From: Agromyces protaetiae
GTDB taxonomy: Bacteria; Actinomycetota; Actinomycetes; Actinomycetales; Microbacteriaceae
Direction of reading: 5' to 3'
DNA: 64,000 bases
NCBI RefSeq assembly: GCF_030866785.1
Contig: NZ_CP133018.1
Location: 806,001 to 870,000, forward strand
Under the pieces are notes generated by a model, which had not been told where the DNA came from, searched no databases, and saw nothing but the letters and a program-made list of their open reading frames with translations. The translations under genes were made by a program, and so were the position numbers. Positions 16,413-24,657 of the stretch are shown here, one piece after another (the first letter of the stretch is position 1; the number at the start of each line of letters is the position of its first letter).

Positions 16413-17175
16413 ACCCCTGCTCGGACCGAAGCGTCAGCGTGAGCTGCTGAACTACATCCGGGCGTCCGGCTCCGGCTCGGTGAACGAGCTCGCGCGCCTG
16501 CTGGGCGTCAGCACGTCGACGGTCCGGCGCGACCTCAACGACCTCCAGGACCGTGGCCTGCTCGAACGCGTGCACGGCGGCGCGGCGCAGGTCGGCGACG
16601 ACGTGGAACCGCTGCGCCCGCTCCGCGAGATCTCGTACGCCGAAGAGAAGCAGCGCATCGGGCAGGCCGCGGCGGCGCACGTCGCTCCGCACTCGACCGT
16701 GCTCATCACCGGCGGTACGACGACCGAGGCGATGCTGCCGTTCCTCGGCAGCGTCGGCGGGCTGACGGTGCTCACGAACAGCCTCATGGTCGTCAACCGG
16801 CTTTCGCAGTTCGCCGACATCGACCTCATCGTGCTCGGCGGTCTGCTCAGGCGACAGGAGATGAGCCTCCTCGGCCACCTCACGATCGCGGGCCTCGACG
16901 AGTTCGGCATCGACCAGGTGTACACGGGCGCGTTCGGTGTCGATCCCGAGATGGGCGTCACCGGCACGAACCTCTCCGAGACGCAGACCGACCGATCGCT
17001 CGCGTCCTCGGCGCGCCAGCTCATCGTGCTCGCGGACCACTCGAAGCTCGCGCAGCGCGGCCCGGCGCGGCTCGTGCCGACGAGCGGCATCTCGCGGCTC
17101 ATCGTGGACGACGGTGCCGACGCCGGCATCCTGGAGCGGTTCCGTGCCGCGGGGGTGACCGTCGAGACATGCTGA
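16396..17175 (+). CDS. DeoR-family transcriptional regulator (AgaR-like)
   Basis: 259 residues. The HTH is SGSVNELARLLGVSTSTVRRDLNDLQDRGLLERVHGGA (quoted in parts: NELARLLGVSTST, RRDLNDLQDRG). The C-terminal sugar-phosphate sensor (DeoRC) has TVLITGGTTTEAMLPFL and VLADHSKL. DeoR proteins usually repress until a phosphorylated sugar binds. GTG 16396 has GAGG six bases upstream; ATG 16384 is an alternative 12 bases earlier. Both overlap the dehydrogenase gene. It likely controls this operon and, through the shared motif at 12122 and 20025, the neighbouring transcripts. Confidence 0.88.
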   Translation: MRPATEPLLGPKRQRELLNYIRASGSGSVNELARLLGVSTSTVRRDLNDLQDRGLLERVHGGAAQVGDDVEPLRPLREISYAEEKQRIGQAAAAHVAPHSTVLITGGTTTEAMLPFLGSVGGLTVLTNSLMVVNRLSQFADIDLIVLGGLLRRQEMSLLGHLTIAGLDEFGIDQVYTGAFGVDPEMGVTGTNLSETQTDRSLASSARQLIVLADHSKLAQRGPARLVPTSGISRLIVDDGADAGILERFRAAGVTVETC

Positions 17176-18044
17176 TCCCGACCTCCCGCCTGGCGGCGGG
17201 GCTGGGCGCGAGCCTGCCCGCAATCGCCGCGTTCAACGTCATCACGCTCGAGTTCGCCGAGGGCATCGTCGAAGGTGCCGAGCGCGCCGGCACGCCCGTG
17301 CTGCTCTCGGTCAGTCACAATGCGGTGCGCTTCCACGGGGCGCTCGCGCCCATCGCGGCCGGGTGTCGTGCGCTCGCCGAGGCGGCCGATGTGCCGGTCG
17401 CGCTGCACCTCGACCATTGCGAGTCCGAGGACCTCGTGCTCGAGTCGGCCGACCTCGGGTTCGGCTCGGCCATGTTCGACGCGTCGAAGCTCGACTTCGC
17501 CGCGAACGTCGCGGCGACGGCACGCGTCACCGAGCGCGGGCAGGCTCGTGGGCTCTGGATGGAGGCCGAGCTCGGCGAGGTCGGCGGCAAAGACGGCGCC
17601 CACGCGCCTGGCGTGCGTACCGACCCGGCTGAGGCGGCCGCGTTCGTCGAGGCGACCGGGGTCGACGCGCTCGCCGTCGCGGTGGGCACCTCGCACGCCA
17701 TGACCGAGCGTACGGCCGTACCCGACACCGAGCTCATCGCCCGGCTCGCCGCGGTCGTACCCGTGCCGCTCGTGCTGCACGGCTCGTCGGGGGTCGGCGA
17801 TGCCGCGCTCCGCGACGCCGTGGCCGCGGGCATCCGCAAGGTCAACGTGGGCACCCAGCTCTCGGCCGACTACAGCGGCGCGATGCTCGCCGGGCTCGGC
17901 GGTCGACCGGACCCCCGGCCGGCGCTTCGCGACGCGCGCGCCGCCATCGCGGACTCCGTCGAGCGGCTGCTTGGCGTGATCTCCGTGCCCGATTCTGTGA
18001 ACACAGGACATCATGAACATGATTCAGCATCTGCCCGACAGTGA
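17169..18044 (+). CDS. Class II fructose/tagatose-bisphosphate-type aldolase (GatY/KbaY-like)
   Basis: 291 residues, ATG overlapping the DeoR stop by 7 bases. Zn-dependent aldolase landmarks are HLDHCESEDL (catalytic Asp and Zn His, residues ~79-88), EAELGEVGG near residue 135, LVLHGSSGVGD near residue 200 (third Zn His) and GIRKVNVGTQL near 220 (phosphate-binding NVxT). It cleaves a ketose 1,6-bisphosphate to dihydroxyacetone phosphate and an aldehyde phosphate. With AgaS-like SIS and LacC-like kinase it completes a tagatose-6-phosphate route. The C-terminal ~25 residues are divergent. Confidence 0.88.
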   Translation: MLIPTSRLAAGLGASLPAIAAFNVITLEFAEGIVEGAERAGTPVLLSVSHNAVRFHGALAPIAAGCRALAEAADVPVALHLDHCESEDLVLESADLGFGSAMFDASKLDFAANVAATARVTERGQARGLWMEAELGEVGGKDGAHAPGVRTDPAEAAAFVEATGVDALAVAVGTSHAMTERTAVPDTELIARLAAVVPVPLVLHGSSGVGDAALRDAVAAGIRKVNVGTQLSADYSGAMLAGLGGRPDPRPALRDARAAIADSVERLLGVISVPDSVNTGHHEHDSASARQ

Positions 18045-18056
18045 GGAAGCACCACC

Positions 18057-18440
18057 ATGTCCGTAACCGTCTCCGGCCCGTCCTCGCACGAGGGCGAGCC
18101 CACCGCGGCTGAGCTGCTCGAGGCCGGTGACATCACCGGGCTCATGCGCGCCTGCCACGACCGCCGGCTCGAGCGGGAGGGGATCCCCATGGTCCTCGGC
18201 CTCGCCGACGAGCGCGGCGCGATCCCCGAGAACACGGACGTGGCGCAGCTCGAGGAGGGGCGAACCTTCGCCGACGTCTTCGATCGCTACAGTGCCGCGC
18301 TCGTTCCGTGGGCGCGGAACGACGACGAGGGCGCGGTCATCACCGCGATGCAGGTCCTCGCGTACACGCATTTCGCGCCGGGTGCGGCGCCCATCACGGA
18401 TGCCCCGGCCGCGGCCGAGGCGGAAGGAACGGAAGCATGA
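18057..18440 (+). CDS. Small acidic hypothetical protein in the aldolase operon
   Basis: 127 residues that I do not recognise. It is acidic, with no signal peptide or membrane segment. GAGGAA precedes ATG 18057 by nine bases, and the stop overlaps the next start by 4 bases, so it is a genuine operon member translated with the NodB-like protein. Predicted helices (TAAELLEAGDITGLMRACHDRRLEREGI; here split as TAAELLEAGDITG and LMRACHDRRLE) and the DEGAVITAMQVLAYTHF segment are the only features. A partner or regulatory subunit for the following protein is possible. Confidence 0.65.
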   Translation: MSVTVSGPSSHEGEPTAAELLEAGDITGLMRACHDRRLEREGIPMVLGLADERGAIPENTDVAQLEEGRTFADVFDRYSAALVPWARNDDEGAVITAMQVLAYTHFAPGAAPITDAPAAAEAEGTEA

Positions 18441-19117
18441 CCCTGCCCTCGTTCGACACCCAGCGCGAGCAGCTGCGCGGCGGGCACCTGATCCGCGTGG
18501 TCAACTACCACTCGACGCCGCGCGGCGCGCGCGACGAGCTCGCGAAGGAGCTCGCGGGCTTCGCGCGCGACTACGCGCCGGTCACCCTGGACGATCTCGA
18601 CCGGCTGTTCGAGACGGGCACCTGGCACAAGGACAAGCCCGGCCTCATCCCCGTCTTCTACGAGGGGTACCGAAACTCCGCGAGCGTGGCCGCCCCGCTC
18701 TGCGATGAGCTCGGCCTCACCGGCTGGTTCCCGATCGCGACGTCGTTCGTGGACTGCGACCCCGCATATCAGGAGGCGTTCGCACGGGCACACTGGATCT
18801 CCCTCGTCGAGGAGGACACCAAGGGCGGTCGGATCGCGATGAGCTGGGACGAGGTGGCCGACCTGTCGACGCGGCACGTCGTCTTCCCGCACTCGGCGAA
18901 CCACGTCGGCTACGACGCCACGCTCAGCGACGAGGAGATCGAGCGCGAGGTCGTCGGCTCGAAGCGGCAGCTCGAGGCCGTCACCGGCCAGCCTGCACCG
19001 GCGTTCGTCTGGCTGCACGGCTCGTCGTACGGGCAGAGCCCGCGGCACGATCGCGCCGTCAAGGACGCGGGCTACCGCTACCAGTTCGCGAACACCATGA
19101 TCCACCGGGTGAACTGA
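18437..19117 (+). CDS. NodB-like (polysaccharide deacetylase fold) protein with altered metal site
   Basis: 226 residues. The order of NodB motifs can be followed: RVVNYHSTP, then LIPVFYEGYRNSASVAAPLCDELGL in place of TFDDGY...A.P.L, then FPHSANHVGYDATLSDEEIE in place of the SHTxxH motif, then SKRQLEAVTGQPAPAFVW and HGSSYG. The Asp-Asp of the usual TFDDG is replaced by Tyr-Glu, while an H-x3-H pair is kept. The enzyme has no signal peptide and would be cytosolic, unlike cell-wall deacetylases. It may deacylate an imported N-acyl sugar or have a new activity. It is coupled to the preceding hypothetical gene. Confidence 0.65.
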   Translation: MTLPSFDTQREQLRGGHLIRVVNYHSTPRGARDELAKELAGFARDYAPVTLDDLDRLFETGTWHKDKPGLIPVFYEGYRNSASVAAPLCDELGLTGWFPIATSFVDCDPAYQEAFARAHWISLVEEDTKGGRIAMSWDEVADLSTRHVVFPHSANHVGYDATLSDEEIEREVVGSKRQLEAVTGQPAPAFVWLHGSSYGQSPRHDRAVKDAGYRYQFANTMIHRVN

Positions 19118-19157
19118 CCCGCGCGGGTCGAGCTCCGGCGTCGAAGCCCCGACGCTT

Positions 19158-19230
19158 GCTCAGGAAGATTCGTGGTGGACGCGGCGTGTCGGGTCCTCTG
19201 CCACGGCGTGGCGCCACGATCTTCCTGAGC
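19158..19230. repeat. Long intergenic inverted repeat (17-bp arms)
   Basis: GCTCAGGAAGATTCGTGG at 19158-19175 pairs with CCACGATCTTCCTGAGC at 19214-19230 with one bulged base; 38-base loop. It sits between two convergent genes and probably serves both as a terminator. The GCTCAGGAAGA arm recurs in the element at 36734. Confidence 0.85.
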
Positions 19231-19315
19231 AGGGGTCGCCGGCCGGCGCGGGGCCCGGCGCGGTCAGCTCGCCGGGCACCGCTGGCCCGGCGCGGGCACC
19301 GCTGGCCTGGCGCGG

Positions 19316-20035
19316 TCACCGCCCGAGGTGGCGGATGCGGCCTGCGGTGTCGCGCCAGGTGAGTTCCGTCGTGCCGCCGTTGCGTGTCGAGCGGGCGCTG
19401 CGCGCGGTCCCCGGCGCGATCTGGGCCTCGACCTCGCCCGCGGCGACGATCAGTGCGCGCACGCGCGGATCTTCGCGGGTCGAGCGCGTGTCGGTCTCGC
19501 CGGCGGGCGACGTGTTCCATGTGCGGTCGGGATAGCCCGGGGCATCCGCGTCGGAGACGAGGCGCCGCGCGCCGCCGTCGCGACCGACGACGATCGCGTC
19601 GAGCGAGCCCGCCACGTGCGTCAGCGTGAAGCGTGAGACGTCGGTCGCGGCATCCGCCGCCCGGCGCTGGAAGCCGAGCCCGGGGGACCAGTACCAGCTC
19701 TGCAGCGCGCCCCGCTCGTCGAGCGCGAGCACCTCGAGGTGGTCCGGCCCGAGCGAGGACTGCACGATCTGCGCGTCGAGGTACCGGTGTCCGCTCGCGA
19801 ACGAGAGTCCAGCGCTCCAGGCTCCCGGCGGGACATCCGGTGTCTCCAGCGGGTCCGTCACGAGGTCGGCGTTGAACCAGAACACCCAGAGCCCGTCGGT
19901 CCGGTCGCAGGCGAGGAGCTCGAGGTTGCCGCGGACGCCGTACGCGCCCTGTGCGAGGCTGGGCGCTCCGGCCGTCGAGCGATCCGGACCCACTACGGCG
20001 GCGATTTCTGAATGCATGTGCTTATTCTTGCTCAT
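19316..20035 (-). CDS. Hypothetical W-rich repeat protein (beta-propeller/lectin-like)
   Basis: 239 residues. At least two units follow the pattern NLELLACDRTDGLWVFWFN and HLEVLALDERGALQSWYW, the [LxVxAxDxxGxLxxxW] spacing seen in DUF346-type propellers and fungal-lectin-like proteins. No signal peptide is visible, so it would act in the cytosol. It is divergent from the FAH gene and may bind a sugar of this locus. Starts at ATG 20035 or, since a motif likely to be an operator covers that codon, at ATG 20017. Function unknown. Confidence 0.5.
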   Translation of the reverse strand: MSKNKHMHSEIAAVVGPDRSTAGAPSLAQGAYGVRGNLELLACDRTDGLWVFWFNADLVTDPLETPDVPPGAWSAGLSFASGHRYLDAQIVQSSLGPDHLEVLALDERGALQSWYWSPGLGFQRRAADAATDVSRFTLTHVAGSLDAIVVGRDGGARRLVSDADAPGYPDRTWNTSPAGETDTRSTREDPRVRALIVAAGEVEAQIAPGTARSARSTRNGGTTELTWRDTAGRIRHLGR

Positions 20036-20037
20036 TT
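20025..20037. promoter_or_regulatory. Second copy of the candidate DeoR operator
   Basis: TTCTTGCTCATTT, matching TTCATGCTCATAT (minus strand, 12122-12134) at 11 of 13 positions. It lies between the W-rich protein gene and the FAH-GH4-IlvD-kinase operon, 51 bases before the FAH start. Confidence 0.4.
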
Positions 20038-20087
20038 CTGCGTGGTTGTGACAGGATGATCGGACGGAGCACTCCCGAAGGAGAGAC

Positions 20088-20927
20088 ATGCGCATCGCCA
20101 GAGTCGTCGTCGACGGTTCCCCCAGGCTCGTCGTCACCGACGAGACCTCCACCCGGCTTGCACCGGCCGACCACCCCGACGACGCGCTCGCCGCGATCGC
20201 GACGGTCCGATCCGGAGCCTCCGCCGGCTGGCCCGCCTTCGACCTGACCGACCACGAGCTGCTCGCGCCGGTCTCCGGTGCGGGCAAGATCATCGCCATC
20301 GGTCTCAACTACGTCGATCACACGGCCGAGACCGGCATCGCCCAGCCCGAGCGGCCCCTCACCTTCGCGAAGTACGCGACCTCGATCACCGGGCCGACCA
20401 GCGACGTGCAGGTCCCCGACCACGTGACCCAGGGCGTCGACTTCGAGGCCGAGCTCGCGCTCGTCATCGGGCGCCGATGCGGCGGCACGACGCCCGCCAC
20501 ACTCGATGACGTCGCCGCCTACACCGTCGCGAACGACGTCTCGGCGCGGGACGTGCAGTTCGGCGACGTGCAATGGACCAGGGGCAAGTCGTTCGACACG
20601 TTCACGCCCGTCGGCCCGTGGCTCGTGACCGCCGACGAGTTCGGCGACCCCCGCGGACACCGCATCTACGCCGACGTCGACGGCGAGCTGTTGCAGGAGG
20701 ACGACACCGCCGAGATGATCTTCGACGTGCCCACCATCCTCGCGTTCGTCAGCGACGGGGTCACGCTCGAGGCCGGTGACCTCATCCTCACGGGCACGCC
20801 GGCTGGCGCCGGCGGGTTCCGCACCCCGCCCAGGTACCTGCAGCACGGCCAGATCGTCACGGCGGGCGTCGAGGGCATCGGCGAGCTGCGCAACCGCTTC
20901 GTCTATCGCTCGCGCCTCGCCGCGTGA
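20088..20927 (+). CDS. Fumarylacetoacetate-hydrolase-family protein
   Basis: 279 residues, GAAGGAGAG before ATG 20088. The C-terminal FAH fold is clear: KIIAIGLNYVDHTAETG, GVDFEAELALVIGRRC (metal ligands Glu/Glu), NDVSARDVQ, SFDTFTPVGPWLVTADE, ILTGTPAG. The family hydrolyses or dehydrates 1,3-diketo or 2-keto acids with Mg. Beside an IlvD/Edd dehydratase, the likely substrate is a 2-keto-3-deoxy (or 2,4-diketo-3-deoxy) sugar acid, as in fuconate and arabinonate pathways. First gene of a five-gene plus-strand operon. Confidence 0.88.
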   Translation: MRIARVVVDGSPRLVVTDETSTRLAPADHPDDALAAIATVRSGASAGWPAFDLTDHELLAPVSGAGKIIAIGLNYVDHTAETGIAQPERPLTFAKYATSITGPTSDVQVPDHVTQGVDFEAELALVIGRRCGGTTPATLDDVAAYTVANDVSARDVQFGDVQWTRGKSFDTFTPVGPWLVTADEFGDPRGHRIYADVDGELLQEDDTAEMIFDVPTILAFVSDGVTLEAGDLILTGTPAGAGGFRTPPRYLQHGQIVTAGVEGIGELRNRFVYRSRLAA

Positions 20928-20953
20928 CCGAGCCGAGTCCTCGAAGGAGTCCG

Positions 20954-22321
20954 ATGACCACCGCCAGCCGTACCCTCGTCCTCATCGGCGCGGGATCCGC
21001 CGTCTTCACGCGCGGCCTGCTCGCCGACCTGATCGGCGCCGAAGACCTCGGCAGCTGGGAGATCCGGCTCGTCGACATCGACCCCGTCGCGCTCGACGTG
21101 GCCGCCGACCTCGCCGAGGCCATGGTCGCCGCGCGCGGCGCCGGCGACACCATCCGGGTGGTCCGCAGTACCGACCGCCGTGCGGTGCTGCCCGGCGCCG
21201 ACTTCATCGTGACCTGCGTGGGCGTCGGCGGACGGCCGGCGTGGCAGCTCGACCACGAGATCGTGCAGCGGCACGGCATCTTCCAGCCGGTCGGCGACTC
21301 GATCATGCCCGGCGGGATCTCACGGCTCCTGCGCACGACGCCCGTGCTCGTCGAGATCGCGCGTGACATCGCCGAGCTCGCGCCCGACGCGTTCTTCTTC
21401 AACTACTCCAACCCGATGACCGCGAACGTGCAGGCCATCCACCAGGAGACCGGCCTCGAGGTCGTCGGCCTCTGCCATGGCATGCACCACATCCAGCGCG
21501 AGCTCGCGCAGCTCATCGACGCGCCGTTCGAGGAGACCTCGACGCTCTACGCGGGCATCAACCACCTGACGTTCATCTACGACTTCCGGTGGAACGGCCG
21601 TGACGCCTGGCCGCTCATCCGCGAGCGCGTCGAGCGCGAGCTCGCCGAGGCGCCCGACCCGGGCGACATCGGCAACATCTTCTACGAGACCCCGACGGCC
21701 TGGCACAATCCGTTCGCCTGGGAGCTGTTCGCGAGGTACGGCGCGTTCGCGGCGGCGGGCGACCGGCACGTCGTCGAGTTCTTCCCGGAGCGCTTCGCGT
21801 CGGGCGAGTACTACGGCAAGCAGCTCGGCATCGACGCGTTCAGCCTGCCCGAGATCCTCGAGTGGGGCGAGAACCGGTACCAGGCGATGAAGGGCCAGGC
21901 GCTCGGCGAGGAGGCGCTCGACCAGTCGATCTTCGACCGTTCGGGCGGCGAGCAGGAGCAGCTCATCGCGATCATCCGCTCGATCACGTTCGACTCGCGC
22001 GACATGTTCAGCTGCAACGTCGTGAACACCGGGCTCGTCCCGGGTCTGCCCGAGTGGTCGGCCGTCGAGATCCCCGGTGTGGCGACCGCCCGAGGCATCC
22101 GCCCCATCGAGGTCCCCGACCTCGGCAAGCCGCTCACCGCGATCCTCGCGCGCCGGCTCACCTCGGTCGACCTCGCGGTCGAGGCCGCGCTGACCGGCGA
22201 CCGTGACCTCGTAGTCGAGGCCATGATCGCCGACGGTGCGATCTTCGACGCCGACCGCGCCACGGCACTCACCGACGACCTCATCGCCGCCCAGGCGCAG
22301 CACCTGCCGAGGTTCGCGTGA
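20954..22321 (+). CDS. Glycoside hydrolase family 4 enzyme
   Basis: 455 residues, ATG 20954 preceded by GAAGGAG. GH4 enzymes use NAD+ and Mn2+ in a redox-elimination mechanism. The N-terminal VLIGAGSAVFTRG binds NAD. The Mn ligands are Cys in GLCHGMHHIQ (near residue 180) and His in AGINHLTFI. The CHG form separates this protein from 6-phospho-glycosidases (CNxP) and resembles the alpha-galactosidase or alpha-uronidase branches; I cannot decide which. It would release a monosaccharide inside the cell for the following dehydratase. Stop overlaps the next start (GTGA). Confidence 0.88.
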   Translation: MTTASRTLVLIGAGSAVFTRGLLADLIGAEDLGSWEIRLVDIDPVALDVAADLAEAMVAARGAGDTIRVVRSTDRRAVLPGADFIVTCVGVGGRPAWQLDHEIVQRHGIFQPVGDSIMPGGISRLLRTTPVLVEIARDIAELAPDAFFFNYSNPMTANVQAIHQETGLEVVGLCHGMHHIQRELAQLIDAPFEETSTLYAGINHLTFIYDFRWNGRDAWPLIRERVERELAEAPDPGDIGNIFYETPTAWHNPFAWELFARYGAFAAAGDRHVVEFFPERFASGEYYGKQLGIDAFSLPEILEWGENRYQAMKGQALGEEALDQSIFDRSGGEQEQLIAIIRSITFDSRDMFSCNVVNTGLVPGLPEWSAVEIPGVATARGIRPIEVPDLGKPLTAILARRLTSVDLAVEAALTGDRDLVVEAMIADGAIFDADRATALTDDLIAAQAQHLPRFA

Positions 22322-24159
22322 CCGCCCGCAACCTCGGCAGGGAAGAGCGCGAGCGCGAGGCGCGCGAGCGCGACGCGCGCTCGAGCGAGGCCGCCGACGA
22401 GGCCTTCGTCGGCGTCGAAGGCGTGCCCACGCACGAGTGGGGCGAGGGCCTGCGCAGTCAGCAGTGGTTCGGTGCCGAGGGCAAGACGGGGTTCATGCAC
22501 CGGTCGTGGCTGCGCAGCGAGGGGCTTCCGGACGACACGTTCCGCGGTCGCCCGGTGATCGGCATCGCGAACTCGTGGAGCGAGCTCACCAGTTGCAACA
22601 TCCACCTGCGCGCGCTCGCCGAGCACGTCAAGCGCGGCATCTGGCAGGCCGGGGGCGTGCCGTTCGAGTTCCCGACGACCTCGGCCGGCGAGCCCATCGT
22701 GCGCCCGACCGCGATGCTGTTGCGCAACCTCATGGCCATGGACCTGGAGGAGACGCTCCGGGCCAACCCGCTCGACGGCGTCGTGCTGCTCGCGGGCTGC
22801 GACAAGACCACGCCCGCCTATCTCATGGGCGCGGCGTCGGTCGATCTGCCGACGCTGCTCATCACGGGCGGCCCGATGCTGAACGGGAAGTACCGTGGCA
22901 CCGACATCGGGTCGGGCACGTCGGTGTGGAAGTTCACCGAGGCGTACCGCGCGGGGCAGATCGACGAGTCGGCCGTGACCGAGGCCGAGGGCTGCATGGC
23001 GCGAAGCCAGGGCCACTGCATGACGATGGGCACGGCGTCGACCATGGCGTGCGTGTCGGAGTACATGGGCATGCAGCTGCCGGGCACGGCGGCGATGCCC
23101 GCGAACGACTCGCGGCGCGCGACCGCCGCGCACCTCGCCGGCCGGCGCATCGTCGAGATGGTCGAGGAAGACCTGCGCCCGTCGAGGATCCTGACGCGCG
23201 AGGCGTTCGAGAACGGTGTGCGCGCCAACGCCGCGCTCGGCGGCTCGACGAACGCGGTCATCCATCTGCTCGCGCTCGCCCGGCGCGTGGGCGTCGAGCT
23301 CACGCTCGACGACTTCGACACGCTCGTGCGCGACGTCCCGGTGCTCGCCGACCTCATGCCCAGCGGTCGGTTCCTCATGGAGGACTTCGAATACGCGGGC
23401 GGCACGGCCGGCTTCGCGGAGACGCTCGGCGACCTGCTGCACCGCGATGCGCTCACCGTCACGGGAGCGAGCCTCGGCGAGAACTACGCGGGCGCCGAGG
23501 TCTTCGACCGCGAGGTGATCCGCCCGCTCGACAACCCCGTGAAGCCCGTCGGCTCGGGCATCGCCGTGCTGCGCGGCAACCTCGCGCCTCGGGGCGCGGT
23601 CATCAAGCAGTCGGCCGCCGCGACCGAGCTCATGCAGCACACCGGGCGGGCGCTGGTCTGGGACTCGCTGCAGGACTACCTCGCCGACGCCGATGACCCA
23701 GAGCTCGACGTCGTGCCCGAGGACGTGCTCATCGTGCGCAACGTCGGTCCGAAGGGGTATCCGGGCATGCCAGAGGTCGGCAACCTGCCGCTGCCGCGCA
23801 AGATCCTCGCCTCTGGCGTCACCGACATGGTGCGCATCTCGGACGCCCGCATGAGTGGCACGTCGTACGGCACGGTCGTGCTGCACGTGGTGCCCGAGGC
23901 CGCCGCGGGCGGCCCGCTCGCGTTCGTGCGGACGGGCGATCGCGTCACGCTCGACGTGCCCAACCGGACCCTGCACATGGACGTTCCGGACGACGAGCTC
24001 GAGCGACGGCGCGCCGAGTGGGCGCCGCGCACGGTGCCGGGCAGCGAGCGTGGCTGGACCCGCCTGTACATCGAGCACGTGACCCAGGCCGACGAGGGCC
24101 TCGACCTCGACTTCCTGCAGGGACGCAGCGGCGCCGCGGTCGGCCCGCAGGCGTTCTAG
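22318..24159 (+). CDS. IlvD/Edd-family sugar-acid dehydratase
   Basis: 613 residues, somewhat longer than usual owing to a charged N-terminal extension. Iron-sulfur Cys residues are in TSCNIH, AGCDKTTPA and EGCMARSQGHCMTMGTAST (split here: EGCMARSQ, GHCMTMGTAST). Later landmarks are GPKGYPGMPEVG and SDARMSGTSYGT. The three-Cys pattern is that of pentonate/hexonate dehydratases, which convert a sugar acid to a 2-keto-3-deoxy acid. Start GTG 22318 is coupled to the GH4 stop. With the FAH-family enzyme it makes an oxidative sugar-acid branch; the substrate is unproven. Confidence 0.88.
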   Translation: MTARNLGREEREREARERDARSSEAADEAFVGVEGVPTHEWGEGLRSQQWFGAEGKTGFMHRSWLRSEGLPDDTFRGRPVIGIANSWSELTSCNIHLRALAEHVKRGIWQAGGVPFEFPTTSAGEPIVRPTAMLLRNLMAMDLEETLRANPLDGVVLLAGCDKTTPAYLMGAASVDLPTLLITGGPMLNGKYRGTDIGSGTSVWKFTEAYRAGQIDESAVTEAEGCMARSQGHCMTMGTASTMACVSEYMGMQLPGTAAMPANDSRRATAAHLAGRRIVEMVEEDLRPSRILTREAFENGVRANAALGGSTNAVIHLLALARRVGVELTLDDFDTLVRDVPVLADLMPSGRFLMEDFEYAGGTAGFAETLGDLLHRDALTVTGASLGENYAGAEVFDREVIRPLDNPVKPVGSGIAVLRGNLAPRGAVIKQSAAATELMQHTGRALVWDSLQDYLADADDPELDVVPEDVLIVRNVGPKGYPGMPEVGNLPLPRKILASGVTDMVRISDARMSGTSYGTVVLHVVPEAAAGGPLAFVRTGDRVTLDVPNRTLHMDVPDDELERRRAEWAPRTVPGSERGWTRLYIEHVTQADEGLDLDFLQGRSGAAVGPQAF

Positions 24160-24168
24160 GCTCGCCTC

Positions 24169-24657
24169 ATGCGTGCTCGTCGGGTCATCGTCGTCGGCGC
24201 GTCGGGAATCCTCGCGCCGGCCGCGATCGCGCTGCGGGATCGCGGCGATGCGGTCACGGCGGTCGCGCGCACACGCCCGCTGCCCGCGGGTGTCGCCGGG
24301 CTGCACGTCGATGCGACGTCGGCCGATGAGCTCGGTGCAGCGCTCGGCGAGGAGCGCTGGGACGTCGCGTTGGTCTACGCGCCGGCGGTGACGGATGCCT
24401 CGGTGGCGCGCCTGCGCGACGCCGTCGACGGCCGTCTGGTGCTGGTGCAGACGACCGCGGCGGTCGATCCGGCGCGGGTCGGCGACGGCGAACCCGCGGT
24501 GCCCGGCGACGTCCTGCAGCTCGGCTGGCACGACGAGGCCAGCGGCTCGGCCCGCTGGCACGGACCGACCGAGATCTCGGTCGCGGCCCTCGAGGTGCTC
24601 GCCGACGGCGAGGGGCGCGTGCTCGGCAGCATCCGGCCGTGGGGGCGTCGGCCGTGA
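24169..24657 (+). CDS. Short Rossmann-fold protein (SDR-like)
   Basis: 162 residues. The nucleotide-binding start VIVVGASGILAPAAIALRDRG is clear, and VALVYAPAV and LVLVQTTAAVDP follow the strand order of short SDR-like proteins, but the Tyr-x3-Lys catalytic pair of classical SDRs is not seen. It may be a binding or regulatory protein rather than a dehydrogenase. Nine bases separate it from the IlvD gene, and its stop overlaps the kinase start, so it is a true operon member. Confidence 0.65.
   Translation: MRARRVIVVGASGILAPAAIALRDRGDAVTAVARTRPLPAGVAGLHVDATSADELGAALGEERWDVALVYAPAVTDASVARLRDAVDGRLVLVQTTAAVDPARVGDGEPAVPGDVLQLGWHDEASGSARWHGPTEISVAALEVLADGEGRVLGSIRPWGRRP

Noticed and set aside
22318..24159. 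IlvD/Edd protein taken as L-arabinonate dehydratase serving the arabinan locus
   Set aside because: It lies 17 kb away in an operon with GH4 and a LacC-like kinase and lacks the TCCTATAGGA motif; cannot be tied to arabinose from sequence.
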